From Macrophomina tecta (Eukaryota > Ascomycota > Dothideomycetes > Botryosphaeriales > Botryosphaeriaceae): 64,000 nucleotides of DNA. The notes below the pieces were generated by a model, which was not told the DNA's origin, ran no database searches, and worked only from the letters and a program-made list of their open reading frames with translations. The stretch is taken from positions 62,001 to 126,000 of the forward strand of contig JAKSGN010000043.1 of NCBI GenBank assembly GCA_024180945.1. The letters are read 5' to 3'. How positions within the stretch are numbered: the stretch's first letter is position 1; each line of letters starts with the position of its first letter. Of this stretch, positions 33,910 through 45,623 are shown one piece after another. Made by a program: the position numbers and the translations under genes.

Positions 33910-34053
33910 GGTGTTGGTGTTGCTTACTTAGTAGTAGATAGGTAGAGACGCGTCGAGATATTTTCCCTATAACGCGGTATTGAGATTCTGCGGGCCCGGA
34001 TTATTATATTAATCCGGGCGCGCTAGGCCTACTTAAGTAAGAACACCAACACC
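33910..34053. repeat. 144-bp inverted repeat at the border of the RIP-free island
   Basis: Arms GGTGTTGGTGTTGCTTAC (33910 onward) and its near-perfect reverse complement ending at 34053 (GTAAGAACACCAACACC), about 25 bp each. A second palindrome around 33998-34023 (CCCGGATTA...TAATCCGGG) lies inside. It may be the 5' terminus of the hAT element or a small foldback element. RIP-type composition stops here. Confidence 0.6.
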
Positions 34054-34901
34054 AGCTATCGTAAACTCGCGCCGACCAACGGTCGCATCAGCTACTTATC
34101 TTATCTAACCAAACAGCTAAATAAATAAACAAATATGCAGGTCTTCTACTTGCGTTACTTGCTTTATGCGCACCGTCTTACTTGCCTTGTTTGTTTGGTT
34201 ACTATCAAACAAACAAACAAGTACTTGCTAACGTGTTTGATTGTTGACCACCCTGGTACGACCCTCCCCTACCTACCGCCACGGCCCCCCGAAAGCCTAC
34301 GCTACCCGACGATACGCCCGACCTCCCCCAGAAAGAGTAACGGCGTAACAACACCAAAACAACGCCTTAATCGCCTTACATTCATACTCCACGCTTGAGT
34401 ATAGCACTCAACTACATCCAAGATGCCCAAACGCAAAGATATGGATATCATTCCACCTGATACACTCGAGTATTCGTCCACAAAACGTCGCCGAAGCCGG
34501 CCAGGACGACGCCAAGTTCTCAGCTAGCTTGGACGTCCAAGCTAGTTGATACGGGATCGACACCGGACGTGCCGTGTGATTTGGGTTAATTCCTTCTAAA
34601 TCCACACCCGTGGCGCCGAAACCTGGTCAGTGGTAGGAGCCGACCGCTGCAACCTAACGAGCTGTTAGAATTCGTTGGACTTATCCTCGTCCAAGTGCCG
34701 TAAACGGTAGTAGAAACGGGCCAGATGTTGCCTCTGCTGATGGCTAGGGTGGAGAGAGTTCAGCGGCGTTAAGACCTAAGGGCTGTCTTTGCATCCACCC
34801 TCTTTCGTTTTCTTCGAATGCCCTCGGTTAGACTAATGATGTGAGGAAAAAAGAAATTATGGACCTACAGAGATATATATAGGCCTCATCATGCTTGCTG
34901 A
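34054..34901. other. Non-RIP sequence without a recognised gene
   Basis: CpA-rich, normal-composition DNA. It holds a hairpin at 34186-34221 (CTTGTTTGTTTGGT paired with AAACAAACAAACAAG) and a 34-codon plus-strand frame at 34423-34527 (MPKRKDMDIIPPDTLEYSS, basic end) with no recognised homologue. The rest shows scattered stops in all frames. It may be the 5' part of the same element as the integrase fragment that follows. Confidence 0.4.
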
Positions 34902-35480
34902 TTGTTTAGACTCCTGCTCGTAACTCACGACCGTCTGAAGCGCTACCTTAATGGCTTCTCCCAACAGCAGCCTGAAGATGGCTATAAGATGTATAAAATA
35001 CAGACGTCCTGGGGTGTTATTGATAGGAAGTTCGCAGCTAAGGAGCTTGAGCTACTACATGAGTCGATGATGCCTAACGGCCTTGATGAGGTGCAAGACA
35101 ACACCACCATATCGGTGCAGGCTGCCTGCTATAAAAATACTCTTGCACTCGGTATTGCTGACCCTCGTTGCAATTGCACGAAGGGCTGTTATAACAACCG
35201 CTGTAAATGCAGAGAGGCACTCGCTAAGTGTACGCGGGAGTGTCATAAGGGAGCGCCCTGTAGTAACTCGTGTGAACCTCAGCCCGGCGAGTCCTCTGCG
35301 CAAGGCGCCATTGACGAACGCTTAAGTCGTGGCAGAGGCAGTAGTAGACGTAGCAGAGGCAGCAGAGGCAGCAGAGACGCTACTACAACACGCTCCGGGC
35401 GAGCCGTACGCCCAACGAGGAAGCGCTTGGATGAAGAGCAGCAAGGGGACGTGTTTTTATTTGTATATAAGATTATATAG
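34902..35480 (+). CDS. C-terminal fragment of a transposon integrase with a CXC-like cysteine-rich module
   Basis: An open frame of 192 codons that follows an in-frame TGA at 34899 and has no plausible start before Met30 (34989), so it looks like the tail of a longer protein. Residues about 27-100 read YKMYKIQTSWGVIDRKFAAKEL..., the small domain that follows the integrase core in GIN/KRBA2-type transposon integrases. Residues about 107-140 form a Cys-rich cluster (CNCTKGCYNNRCKC, then CTRECHKGAPC) typical of CXC-type zinc modules. A Ser/Arg/Gly-rich tract (SRGRGSSRRSRGSRGS) and a basic end with SGRAVRPTRKR follow. No RIP stops. Assignment to the integrase class is from motif memory. It could also be a free-standing CXC protein. 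Confidence 0.5.
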   Translation: MFRLLLVTHDRLKRYLNGFSQQQPEDGYKMYKIQTSWGVIDRKFAAKELELLHESMMPNGLDEVQDNTTISVQAACYKNTLALGIADPRCNCTKGCYNNRCKCREALAKCTRECHKGAPCSNSCEPQPGESSAQGAIDERLSRGRGSSRRSRGSRGSRDATTTRSGRAVRPTRKRLDEEQQGDVFLFVYKII

Positions 35481-35653
35481 AAATCGCAATAAATCTCCGC
35501 TCTCTCTGTCACCCACCCGCCCGCGCGGCCAACAACATGCCTCTGAAGAGGTGCAGATGGCGTTTCTCCAGGTGTGCGGGCAAGATACTGCAGGAGGTGC
35601 AGGGGAGGGCTGACGTAATCTTGCCCTCAAAAAACCCCTCCCACCCCTTGCAC

Positions 35654-35756
35654 GGGCCTGGTGGGCAACGGCTACGTATTTGGTGCACCAACATCACGTC
35701 ATTTACCCACCAGGCCCCCTTGGTGGATGAAGTCACCGATTTGGTGCACCAAACAG
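35654..35756. repeat. Nested palindromes, possible MITE scar
   Basis: Inverted arms GGGCCTGGTGGG (35654-35665) and CCCACCAGGCCC (35706-35717) enclose the palindrome TTGGTGCACCAA (35680-35691). A 14-bp palindrome TTTGGTGCACCAAA follows at 35740-35753. Homology to the RIP-mutated LINE copy ends at about 35765, just beside this structure, so it may mark an insertion or a deletion border. Confidence 0.5.
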
Positions 35757-36613
35757 GGGTGGTGGCCCGTGGCGTGGAACACCAGCTTGTTGACATTGTC
35801 TACTTTGACCGGGTGCCACTGACGACCCCGGATCCTCGCCCCACGGAAGGCCGTCTCCAGCCATCCGAGGTTCGACCTGACGAGCTCTTCGTCCTCTTCC
35901 GTCCTAAAGAAAGCGCGCACCTTGGCCGCGTCGTTCGGGTTCCTTGTGATTCCGCAACACTTGACCTCCTTTGTAGCTTCCTGACTCTGCAGCGCCGTCT
36001 GCAGCTGCGCGCGGATATCCCCAGGACCCGCGTTACCGACGCTGGTGTTGGTGAGATCGAGCTCGATCGCGGGCGGCATTATATGAGCATTAGGCACGGT
36101 CGCTTAGTTTGTGCGCACTGGAACGGCGGCGGCGGACGACGGACTGCTGTTTGCTAGTGTCGGCGGAGATCCTCGGAGCATATTTGCATACGTAGCGTTG
36201 ATCTGGGACTGTGAGCTTAGATTCCTGCGCGTCGACTCGACTAGCGCCGTTATTTGCTTCTCTATCTTCCTAATACGCTCCTTTATCTTAGCCTGCGTTT
36301 CCTCGGACATCTCGAGCACGCTGCGTAGGCGCTTAATCTCGTTCTCGTTCCTAGCTACCTGCTCCGCGAGCTCTTCGTTCCGCTCGGTAAGCCGGTCGTT
36401 CTGCGTAATAATGACATTGAGCAGGCTAATAACGTCGTCTAAGGTCGAATCGGTAGGTAGTTCGGGTGCGGTAGTCGGGCGAGCCCTTCGGTGCCCCGTT
36501 GGCTTGCCGGTGTGGAGGGCACGATAGTCAGTTTGTCGAGCCTGGAGACGCACAGCACGTCGCGACGCGCCAACGGTCGCGTATCCGCCCCCATCATCTT
36601 CGTCTCCAGACAT
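35699..36613 (-). pseudogene. ORF1 (gag-like) of a Tad-like LINE, 5' part, one stop
   Basis: Starts MSGDEDDGGGYATVG at 36613. A first 169-residue stretch has a basic N-terminus and a long coiled coil (RLTERNEELAEQVARNENEI, then KERIRKIEKQITALVE). A single TAA at 36104-36106 interrupts it, and the same frame continues (NAHIMPPAIELDL, KCCGITRNPNDAAKVRAFF, RGRQWHPVKVDNV) as in the RNA-binding domain of Tad/I-type LINE ORF1. The TAA is one C-to-T step from CAA. The frame leaves LINE homology near 35765 and stops at 35699. ORF1 proteins coat LINE RNA. The homologous RIP-ruined copy is at 48700-49630. Only the 5' end of the LINE is present here. Confidence 0.7.
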
Positions 36614-36674
36614 TGTAAGGCCGACGGTGCTCTGTCTTTAAAATAATAATACTGAGATTCATCTTACGTTTGGT

Positions 36675-36675
<1 letters not shown>

Positions 36676-36708
<33 letters not shown>
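36676..36708. repeat. (GAT)11 microsatellite, probable 3' tail of LINE 2
   Basis: Eleven GAT units followed by AATGATTTT. On the minus strand this is (ATC)n, located where the 3' end of the minus-strand LINE 2 would lie once Copia G is removed. Several LINE clades end in simple repeats rather than poly(A). Confidence 0.75.
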
Positions 36709-36716
36709 AATGATTT

Positions 36717-36853
36717 TATTGGATTTGGTGGTGATACCATCAATTGAGAATGAGTGGCATGAGGCGTGAGAGGGACGCTTAGGGGAGTCCTCTTATCCGT
36801 CCTCTTCCATGACTAAGCTAAAGTTTATCGTACATACACGTGATATTCCAACA
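36717..36853 (-). repeat. 3' LTR of Copia G (not RIP-mutated)
   Basis: 137 bp. Compared with 42183-42319, nearly all of the roughly 14 differences are C or G here and T or A there. Confidence 0.92.
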
Positions 36854-37199
36854 CACCCCCTTCGTGTGGTGGTGAAGCCAGCGCACGATATGACAGTGGC
36901 TATAGGCAAAAAGGATAACTACGTGCATGACTAAGAATTGAACTTGTGAACTCGAGGCTAAAAAAGAATAGCGAGCGGGTTCTATTAGCCATGGTTTAGG
37001 GTTGCTAACTAAACCTGGCTTTATCTAGACTATTAAACTATATAGGTAGCTAGGTTGCTGGCTTTAATAGAATATAAAGCAATAACCAATGAGTGGCTAA
37101 TGATTTAGCCGAGCGGGTAGCTGCAAGCTGTATGCATCTAAATAAGGAGATAAGAGTGCATAACGTTAAACAAAGGAAATAGAAGAAACTCGGTTATTT

Positions 37200-40100
37200 T
37201 ATTCGGTTAGCGGCGTGAGTTCTAATTGGTTAACGAATACCTAGTACTTCTGCTTTAGCAGTGCCTTTGTAAGTCCGTCTGCGATTATATCGGCTGTGGG
37301 CGTCTATCTAAAGTGGATGTTGCCTGCCAACGCTTCTTGTCTAAGCTAGTGATAATAAATATTAACATGGCGTAGCTTTGTTGTTAGTTTTCCAACGCTT
37401 TTCTCCATGAGCCATAGTGTTATTTGGTTGTCACACTAAATCTGTATAAGATGGCCTGGATTGAACTGCAGTTGGTTAAAGAATCGTTTCTACTAGAAGC
37501 ACTACTTAGCCGTTTCGGACAAGGCAAGGAGCTCTGCTTCGGTAGTTAATGTAGTAACGGTCGGTTGTTTAGTGGCTTTCTAATCTACTAGACCTCTAAA
37601 TAGCGTAACAAGCGAGCCTTAGTAGCTTCTACGCGTTTCTTAATCGTTTGCGTATACTGTATCACTGCTAATTGTGAAGATATTTTGTTTATCCTGGTAG
37701 ACTGAGCCGTTAAAGCACAAGGCGAGTTTCTTTATTTCTCCGAGGTATTTAAGGAGTCTCTACGCCAGTGCGAGATAACGGTATAACGGATTAGTTAGGT
37801 AAGCTAATAGAGCTAATATGGTAAAGGCAATATCCGCTCTCGTACTAATTATAGCGAATTATACTGATCCCATCTTGCTTTGGAAGGTGTAAACGTCTTG
37901 TAGTATTACGTGTGAGTCCTTATTTGGTGTGAGAGGCTTATCTTGTGGTAAAGGTGTTGCTGGAGCGTTCGCTTCCTTAACGTTGTATTTGGTAATTAGG
38001 CTGTTAATGTAGGATTTCTAAGAAAGCCAGAGCAAACGCTCTTATCGGTTGCGGACTATGCGTAGTGTAAGAAACCACTGGATTTCGCCTATTATACGCA
38101 TCTTGTAGCGCTGGAATAGGTCCTCTTAGAATACGTCTGCGTAGCGTTCGTCGTCTTTATAAAAAGCAATGATAACGTTATCTATAAAGAAGAACGCAAA
38201 TAGATGATTATTCGTATAGAGATATAGGGCGTCTGGAACTGGTTCTAAGCCGAGTTCTGTGAGTGTGTTGTAGAAGTAACGTTGCTAAAGCGCTAGTAAT
38301 TCTTTAAGACCGTATAATGCTTTTAGTAGTTAAAGAACTTGTTCGTTCTTTAACGTTATTTCTTCTAGTGGCTTGCAGTACGTTGTTTGCTTAAGTGGGA
38401 CGTGCGGAAACGTATTTATAACGTTATATTGTCTTGTTTTAAGGTCGAAGGCGTAAATAATGGCTATAAGTGCTCGGAAAATACGGAAGGCTAGGGTAGC
38501 TGCAAAGGTGTCTTTTTGGGTTGTTTATAGATTATCTCTGACGTAGATGCGTGCCTTGTATTTTAGTAGATAGCTGTTTTTATCGAATTTGTACTTAAAA
38601 ACCTAAGTAAGCGGTATAACCTTCTTAGTGTTATCTTGCACGTTCGTTTCTAAAATGACTCTCTACATCCCCTTATCCTGGAGTTCCAGTAGTTCGGCTT
38701 CTACCGCTTTTAAGAATTTAGGTCCGAGTGGATGCGTAAGAAGTTCTTTGAACGTCTTTGGCTCCGGTGGAAGCGTGTCCCGGTGCCGGCGAGGCGTTTG
38801 TGTAGTAGATAGTGTAGTGGCGAACGATGTCCTCTAGGCTTAATCTAAGTGCTGATTAAGTAGGAGTTGCGTAATGTAGGCTGATCTACGTGTTCTTTTG
38901 CCTTGAATGATCGAATTTGGGTTTACTTCAGAGCTGATTTCTAATTTTCTTGGTGCTCGGTTGCCTCTGCTGGCTGTAGGGTCTGGATTAGTATCGTATT
39001 AGACTGGTATTAGTAGTCTGAGTCTTAATCGTTGTTCTTTATTACCCCCTGAGGCTTGAGGAGCTGGTTGGTGATGTTGTTCGAGCGTTGTAGGTGTGGT
39101 TTCTAAATCTAGCCTAGGCTCGGGGTTAGGTTGAACTTGACTGCTTTCGTTGCTAGTCGGTTTAGTGCCTTGCGTTTAACGCGCTTAAAGGCTGCTTTTA
39201 GGCTGCTCTTCTTGTGAGTTTAACCTATTACTCGTTGCAGACGGTGATGGCGTTGGTAGTTGAATAAGCGAATCTAGTTAATGGCTACTACTGGCTTCTA
39301 TAGCTTGGTGCTGTTCGCTTAATTTAAGAAACTTATCCTCTAAAGATTTAGTGCTCGTTAATGAGGCTAAGGATGATATAAGATCGTTATTGTTTAGATA
39401 GATTTGTGGGTATACGAGGGTTTATTCTTTCTCGGCTTCGGATACTTCTTAATAGTGCTCTTGTTCGTAAGGTGAGTATTTGCTATCCTTATCGAACGTG
39501 ACGTCTCGGACGCGTATGATTTTGTCTATACTTGGTGTCTAGATTCGGAAGATGTTAGTGGAGTCGTATCTAACTAAGTATTCGATTAGTGCTCATTTCT
39601 AAAGCTTTTAGGTACATAGAATTATCTTATTTAGTGCGTACGCTTTGTAGCCATATATACGTAGGTGGCTAATATTCGGCTTCTTGCTATGAACTATCTT
39701 AAATGGAGTCTTCTAGTTAAGGCCTTTGGCTAGTGTTCGGTTTGAGATGTAAGCAGCCGCATGGACGTATTCGGGCTAGTTGTGATTAGGTAGGTTGCTA
39801 CTAATTCGCAGTGCCCTTGCTTTTAAGACAAGTGACTGTCTAGAACGTTTAGTATTGCCGTTCTGCTTAGGTGTTTAAGGACTTGATACCTTGAGGGTGA
39901 TTCCTCTCCTTTGTAGTTCTTTTTGAAAGGCGGTTCTTAGGGACTTTTCTCTATCTGAGCGTAAGAAGACTACTTTTCGTTGAAAGCGTTTTCTAATTAT
40001 TCGTTTCGTTAATAAGATAATGTCTACGTAGTCGTTCTTATTTACGTAGGTTATTGCAATTGTGTACTGCGTAGCTACGTATTTGAGATACGTGATTTAT

Positions 40101-42150
40101 ATATACCTGTTGGCAGCTTCGATTATCTAAATAAGATTAAATAATATTCGGAAGAATAGTTCTAAGGATGATTCCTCGGGCGTTATATTACGTGAGATAA
40201 TTTAATAAGCTTTAGCTCGAGCGTATATATCGTAGTGCTACGGTATGGCTTCTTTGGTGATAGCTGCACTCTTTGTAGCAGTTGGCAGCGCTTTAATAAC
40301 TATAGGTAATACGTGAGTAAAGACTTTATGCTATTGCTTAGCTAGACGCTTTCGGATTGTAAGTTCTATAGTGATTTAATTCGTTGGATTCTTTGCTTTG
40401 TTAAGCTCTATAAAGTAGAGGTTTTAGTAGGGTGTTAGTTCGCACGTAATAATATCTTTCTTATAAAGGACTAGGTGGCCTATATCGAGGTAAACCTCTT
40501 TCTTATTTGCCTTGGCAACCGACACGAGGTTAGCTATAAATAAAGGCACGTAAGTAGTGTCTAATAGTATTAGGATTCGTTACGTTAAGTAACGATGAGC
40601 CTTAATAGTAATAGTACTAAACGCTTCTACTGGAATACGTGTGTTATCGCTTATAATGTAGTTATCTAGGCCTGCGTTACGTGTTTTGGTAAACCGCTTC
40701 TTTATATATCGATTATATACGTGGTGTAAGGAGCTAGTGTTAACTATCTATAAAAGCTATAGCGTAGTTGGTTTACTACGTTTAGCTATAAGGGATGTGG
40801 TAATAATAGCTATAAGCGCTACTAGATCTTTATTTTATAGATCTTCCACTTGTGCTAATAAGTCCTAATAATCTTGATCTTTAATAGTAGGTTCGCCTTC
40901 TTTAGCTCCTCTAGCTAGTGTGCATTTAACTATTACCTTAGTGCATGGATTACTTATCTTCTTTTAAAGTTAAGCCTGAATATCCTTCTTTAGCTTCTAC
41001 CTAGATGGGTGTACTTGTTCATTTAGATAGTAGCATTTAGATATCTAGTAAAGCATACTATATAGGCACGGCCTTAGTAGTGGACCTTCTAATTAGGGTT
41101 TGCCTCGAAGCGTTGCTGCTATTATTATTCGAGTAGTACCTTTGTCTTAGGCTGCTTGCTTGCGCCTTACGTGCTCTCGGTAATCGGTAATATAGTCGGT
41201 GACCTTTAGTTCGGTATTCGCTATTTTGGAAGACTCTCTAATAGCTATTATAGCATATTTAGAGTCGTACGAAAGAAGTAAATTAAGGAAGGCATCGATA
41301 CCTCGCCTTAATATAACCTCCGGTATCTTTAGGGCTTCGGCTTTATAGATCGTTTCTTTCTATTAATTTAGCTATTTATCTATATTTTAATTGTTAGGAG
41401 GCTTTTCTAGCTGGCGAAGCTAGTTAACGATAAGGCGTTTCTACGTAGCGGTGGATAGCTTAATCCTCGCTTGCAAAGCTCTGAGTTAGTAGTACGGGTA
41501 CATATTAGAAAGATTCTAAAGAATCGGTTAAAGCGAGGCTTCTATAAAGTTATTAATAACCGTTAAAAGGTCGTTAATTTTCTTATAAATACGCTCATAG
41601 TCCTTCTTTTTCTCCTTGTAGTTATCTAGATCGAGACGGTAATAGTTAATCGTTTATTCTTATTATCGAGTCGGCTTAACCGGTGCCGCGAATTGTGCTA
41701 GACGTTCCGGCTTACTCGGATCGATATATTTAAATATATTAGCGCATTGTGCGCATGATTAGATAAGGTTAAACTAGATATCCTAGTCTTAAGAGCCTTT
41801 CAAAACGATTATTGGCTTCGAGGACGTTATAGTTGTTGATTTTAATTTTAATGCGTTGTTGATTAGATCGGTTCGTCGGTCGCACGCGTGAAATGGGCCG
41901 AATAGATCGAGTAATCGCTTAGGAACGCAGTAATGCTGTTAGCTATAACTCGCTTATGCACATAGCTACGCTATAATAGATGCGGTTAGCTGTTATTAGC
42001 TGTCGTTGCACCGTAGTATACGCCTTTGGTTAGCTAATGACGGTTGAGGTTGCGTGCTGCTGGTGGCACCGTGTGCTCAAGCCGCTTCGGATGTCGACTA
42101 GATACCTTAGAACGACTAAAAGGTAGTTATAGATAATGCTTTAGATAGCA
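37200..42150 (-). pseudogene. Copia G gag-pol relic
   Basis: Minus-strand Copia polyprotein with order gag, integrase, RT, RNase H from right to left. Diagnostic pieces: RNase H end ADIIADGLTKALLKQKY at about 37240-37300; RT active site FAFFFIDNVIIAFY near 38165-38205 (FIDN from YVDD by RIP); and integrase blocks at about 39650-40500. It is damaged by RIP stops. Substitution load is lighter than in neighbouring Gypsy copies, and CpA survives sporadically. Confidence 0.75.
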
Positions 42151-42182
42151 GAAGGCATTAAACGCATATCCGGGCTTATAAC

Positions 42183-42319
42183 TATTAGATTTTGTGGTGA
42201 TACTATTAATTAAGAATAAGTGGCATGAGGCGTAAGAGGGACGCTTAGGAGAGTCCTCTTATCCGTCCTCTTCTATAACTAAGCTAAAGTTTATCGTATA
42301 TACACGTGATATTCTAATA
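42183..42319 (-). repeat. 5' LTR of Copia G (RIP-mutated)
   Basis: 137 bp, followed by GATTT at 42320-42324. On its inner side the minus strand reads GTTATAAGCCCGG, also found inside the Copia H LTR (GTTATAAGCCTAG), a probable primer-binding region. Confidence 0.9.
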
Positions 42320-45300
42320 GATTTATACACCCTATCGGCCTTAGCAGACTATAGAGACAAAGAACACTATCCTACGCTAAGCTATATTAGAATCTCGGTT
42401 TATTCGAGGCCTAGTATACTTTATATAAAGAAACTATACCTCCCTCTAGTTTAATAATCTAAAAATAGAGACGAATAAATCGACTAATAGATAAAGCTTA
42501 ATAAATGCAAGAAAAAAAAAATATAAAAGTAGAGCTATTCTCTATATACCCCTTATACTATTTTCTTTAAGACTACTTCCCGAGTACTATTAGTTTCCAT
42601 AGCGGCGTAACGGCTAGTTAGAGAAGAAATTACTTTACTTAGAGAAGAATTAAGCTCTTACTCTCTAGTTACTACTAGTCTTCTAGTAGCTAGAGTAAAG
42701 GCTACTATTACTTTAACTACGTATATATCCGCCCGCTACTTCTCCGGCGGCCTATTTATATACCTACTATCGGGCTTTCTCGTGCTCGACTATCCGCCTA
42801 GTATAAACGCGAGATTACCGAATCTACTTCCTAGGTTAATCTATAATCTAGCGCGTAGATCTATCTAACATGGATACTCTAAAAGAAAGTACTTAACTAT
42901 TTCCCTCTCTATTTTATAGTTATACGAGGGCGCCTCTGTTTACTTAATCTTATATAGCGGTTTATTTAGGCTTACTTTTAACATTCTTAGTTATATAATT
43001 GCTGCAGCTTTCTTATAGTTTAGTTAGTTATAGAGCTTCTTAGTATAGAAATATACTAATACTTAGTTAAGCTTACGGATCGACTCGCCGACCTTAAAAG
43101 CTTCGAATATTCTTCTCTATAGTTTTAAAGTAATTTCTCTATACCGAGCTAGTACTAACGGCCGTAGTAGATTATTTAAAAGCGGCTCTTAGTTATTCTC
43201 TATAGTTTATAGTACTAAGCTATATGCCTTCTCGCTCTCTTTAATTCCTTCGCGCACTAGTATCTACCTAAACTCGACGGGCAGTTCTTTATTACATCTA
43301 ATCTAGTCTAATAAGCGGAGGATATTTTAAATAGTTTTTTAATGCGGTACTTATTACGGCCTATAAAGAAGACGGAGGGCTATCTTACTATTATTATAAA
43401 TAGCGTATTTTACCTTAGCTACTTCGGGATATATAGCTACTATTATAGATAACTACGTACCCTATATTAGCTCTACTACTTAGTAGATTACGTAGAGCTT
43501 TGCGAATAATCTATTCGCTAACTTAGATTTACTAATCGGATATAAGTAAGTGACGATAGTTATACCCCTACTATCTATATAAAAGACATTAGTTCCGAGC
43601 TTATCGCTTCTTTATACGCTATCTATAAAGATAGCTATCTCTAACCTAGGTAAAGAGTTAGCTTAGAGCTTTGCCAGCTCTAGAAAATTAATTTAAATAG
43701 CTAGTCTATTAGCCCATGGTATTTTTATAAATAAGCGGATTATTTTAAGGTATTTAGCATCGATTTCTCTAGCTATTAGTATTATTCGCTATAGCAGGGA
43801 CACGAACCTCTTATTAGCCGGGTTAATTACATACTTTAGCTTCTAGAACGGGTATTTCTATAGTAGAGTATAGTAGCTAATCTAAAATTAAAGTAGTTAC
43901 TAGTAGAGGTAAATCTTAATAGATAAAATTACTACTTTAGCTTCGAGAATAAGTAGCGCTATTATTCGAAACGTTTTAGTAATTACTCTACCCGCGATGC
44001 TCTATACTACCTCGAGTAATTTTATTAGTAGTGCCGTTATAGCTAGCACCTATATTAGAGCCGTATAGTCGACTATTAGGGCTATAGTAGCTAAGAAGAG
44101 CTAGCGTATACTACTAAGTTAAAGACCCTATAGTTACTTTAGTACTAGGGCTATCTAGATACTTCTTTTTATAATTCTCCCCGTATAGGCCTTAAACCGG
44201 AGTTTCTAGTTAAAGATAATGCCAAGAATCTTTACTTCTATTTTTAGATATATCTCTCTTTTCTTAACTATTATTAGCTAGCTAAATCGCCTCTACTTAT
44301 TCCGTATAAAGTAGATAAGTATTATCTTTTTTACTTTAAATATCGCACCGCTTATTACTTCCTACTCTTCAGCTTAAGCTACTACTATTTTTTAAAGCTT
44401 TACTATATTCTCGCTTATGGATAATCTCGTTACCTAGACGCTATAGTCGTTAATAAAGGTAATAGCTTCTTTATTCTTATTAGTTATAGACTAGACTAAG
44501 TTAGCATTAAAGAATAGAAATAGTATTAGTAAGAGAGATAATTTCTATAGAAGTCCTATCTATAATAGGTCTATAATCCTAGGCGTTTCGCTATTTACTA
44601 TTATAGAGGTGCTTCTATTAGAGTAAAACGCTTTTATATATTTAACTAGTACTTTTAGGATTCTTTTTTATTAGAGCTGCTAGAGAAGTATATCTTAGAT
44701 AATACCATTATAAGCCCCTTTAATATTAAATAATAGAAGCGAGAGAACCTTACCTTCGCACTATATATTATAGATATATTACTAGAGAATAATTAGTATC
44801 TATACTATAAATTATTACTTTCTACTACTAAAGTAGTTCTTAGGTAGTAGAGAGTACTTCTTTACTAAAGTAGAGATCTTCTCTACTACTATTAACTCTA
44901 GCGCTTTTCCTAGCGTTAATAATAGCGAGATTAGTCTATATTTTTATACTACCTCTATTAACTTTTCTATTTTATGTAGCGGAATAATTCTCGCGATACT
45001 TTAGTAGCTAGGTAAGCGGCTATATAGTAATAATTCGTTAAAAAGCTAAAAGATATACTTACTAATTACTAGCTAAAGCTCGCGCTATATAACCGTAGGA
45101 ATTTTATCTACTCTCGGTACTTTAAATAGACTAGCCTAGAAGATAGCCTTCTTTACTTCTTCTATTATTAGTAGTGCGTATTCGAGCTACTTACTATAGT
45201 CCTAAGCTGCTATAGTCTATACACCCCCTTAGACTTTAGGGAGCTCTAGGAAGAAGTTTCTAATTAGTATCTCCAAGATCTCCTCGTAGGACTCTACGTA

Positions 45301-45623
45301 GCCGTCCTAGTATTTAAGGTATATAATTTAAGCGAGTCCGCTACTTTCTAAATTAGTAAGATACTTAGCCGCTTTCTAGATATTAGTCGGCTCTATAAGA
45401 AAGTTTTTCTAGTACCTTCGCTTCTAGTACCTTATCGTATTATAGAATCTTTTAGCTACTTTCTTTATCTATATCTCTAATTAAATATTTAGCTATTTCT
45501 ATCTTCGGTACCCTCTTACCTAGTTTCTAAAGTAGGTATATAACCTTTGTAGTTAACTAAGGTTCGCTGTCTACTACTTTTTTACGTATAATAATAGTCT
45601 TACTTTAGGAATATAGTACTATA

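Larger units (their letters stand above)
36717..42319 (-). mobile_element. Copia G, Ty1/Copia retrotransposon
   Basis: 5603 bp, minus strand, with 137-bp LTRs (36717-36853 and 42183-42319) and GATTT target duplications at 36712-36716 and 42320-42324. The LTR begins TGTTGGAATATCACGTG. A purine tract (GAAGGGGGTG on the minus strand) adjoins the 3' LTR at 36854-36863. RIP has converted the right LTR and most of the interior, but the left LTR and about 100 bp next to it keep their C and G. It is inserted at the 3' tail of LINE 2. Confidence 0.92.

Noticed and set aside
34600..34650. Resemblance to a retroviral primer-binding site (TGGCGCCGAAACC)
   Set aside because: No LTR end upstream and no matching repeat; likely chance.
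35055..35613. Several overlapping frames on both strands
   Set aside because: Shadows of the GC-rich integrase-tail frame at 34902-35480.
35537..36527. Plus-strand frames of 206 and 138 codons
   Set aside because: Antisense to LINE ORF1, whose minus-strand frame has the coiled coil and homology to the second LINE copy.
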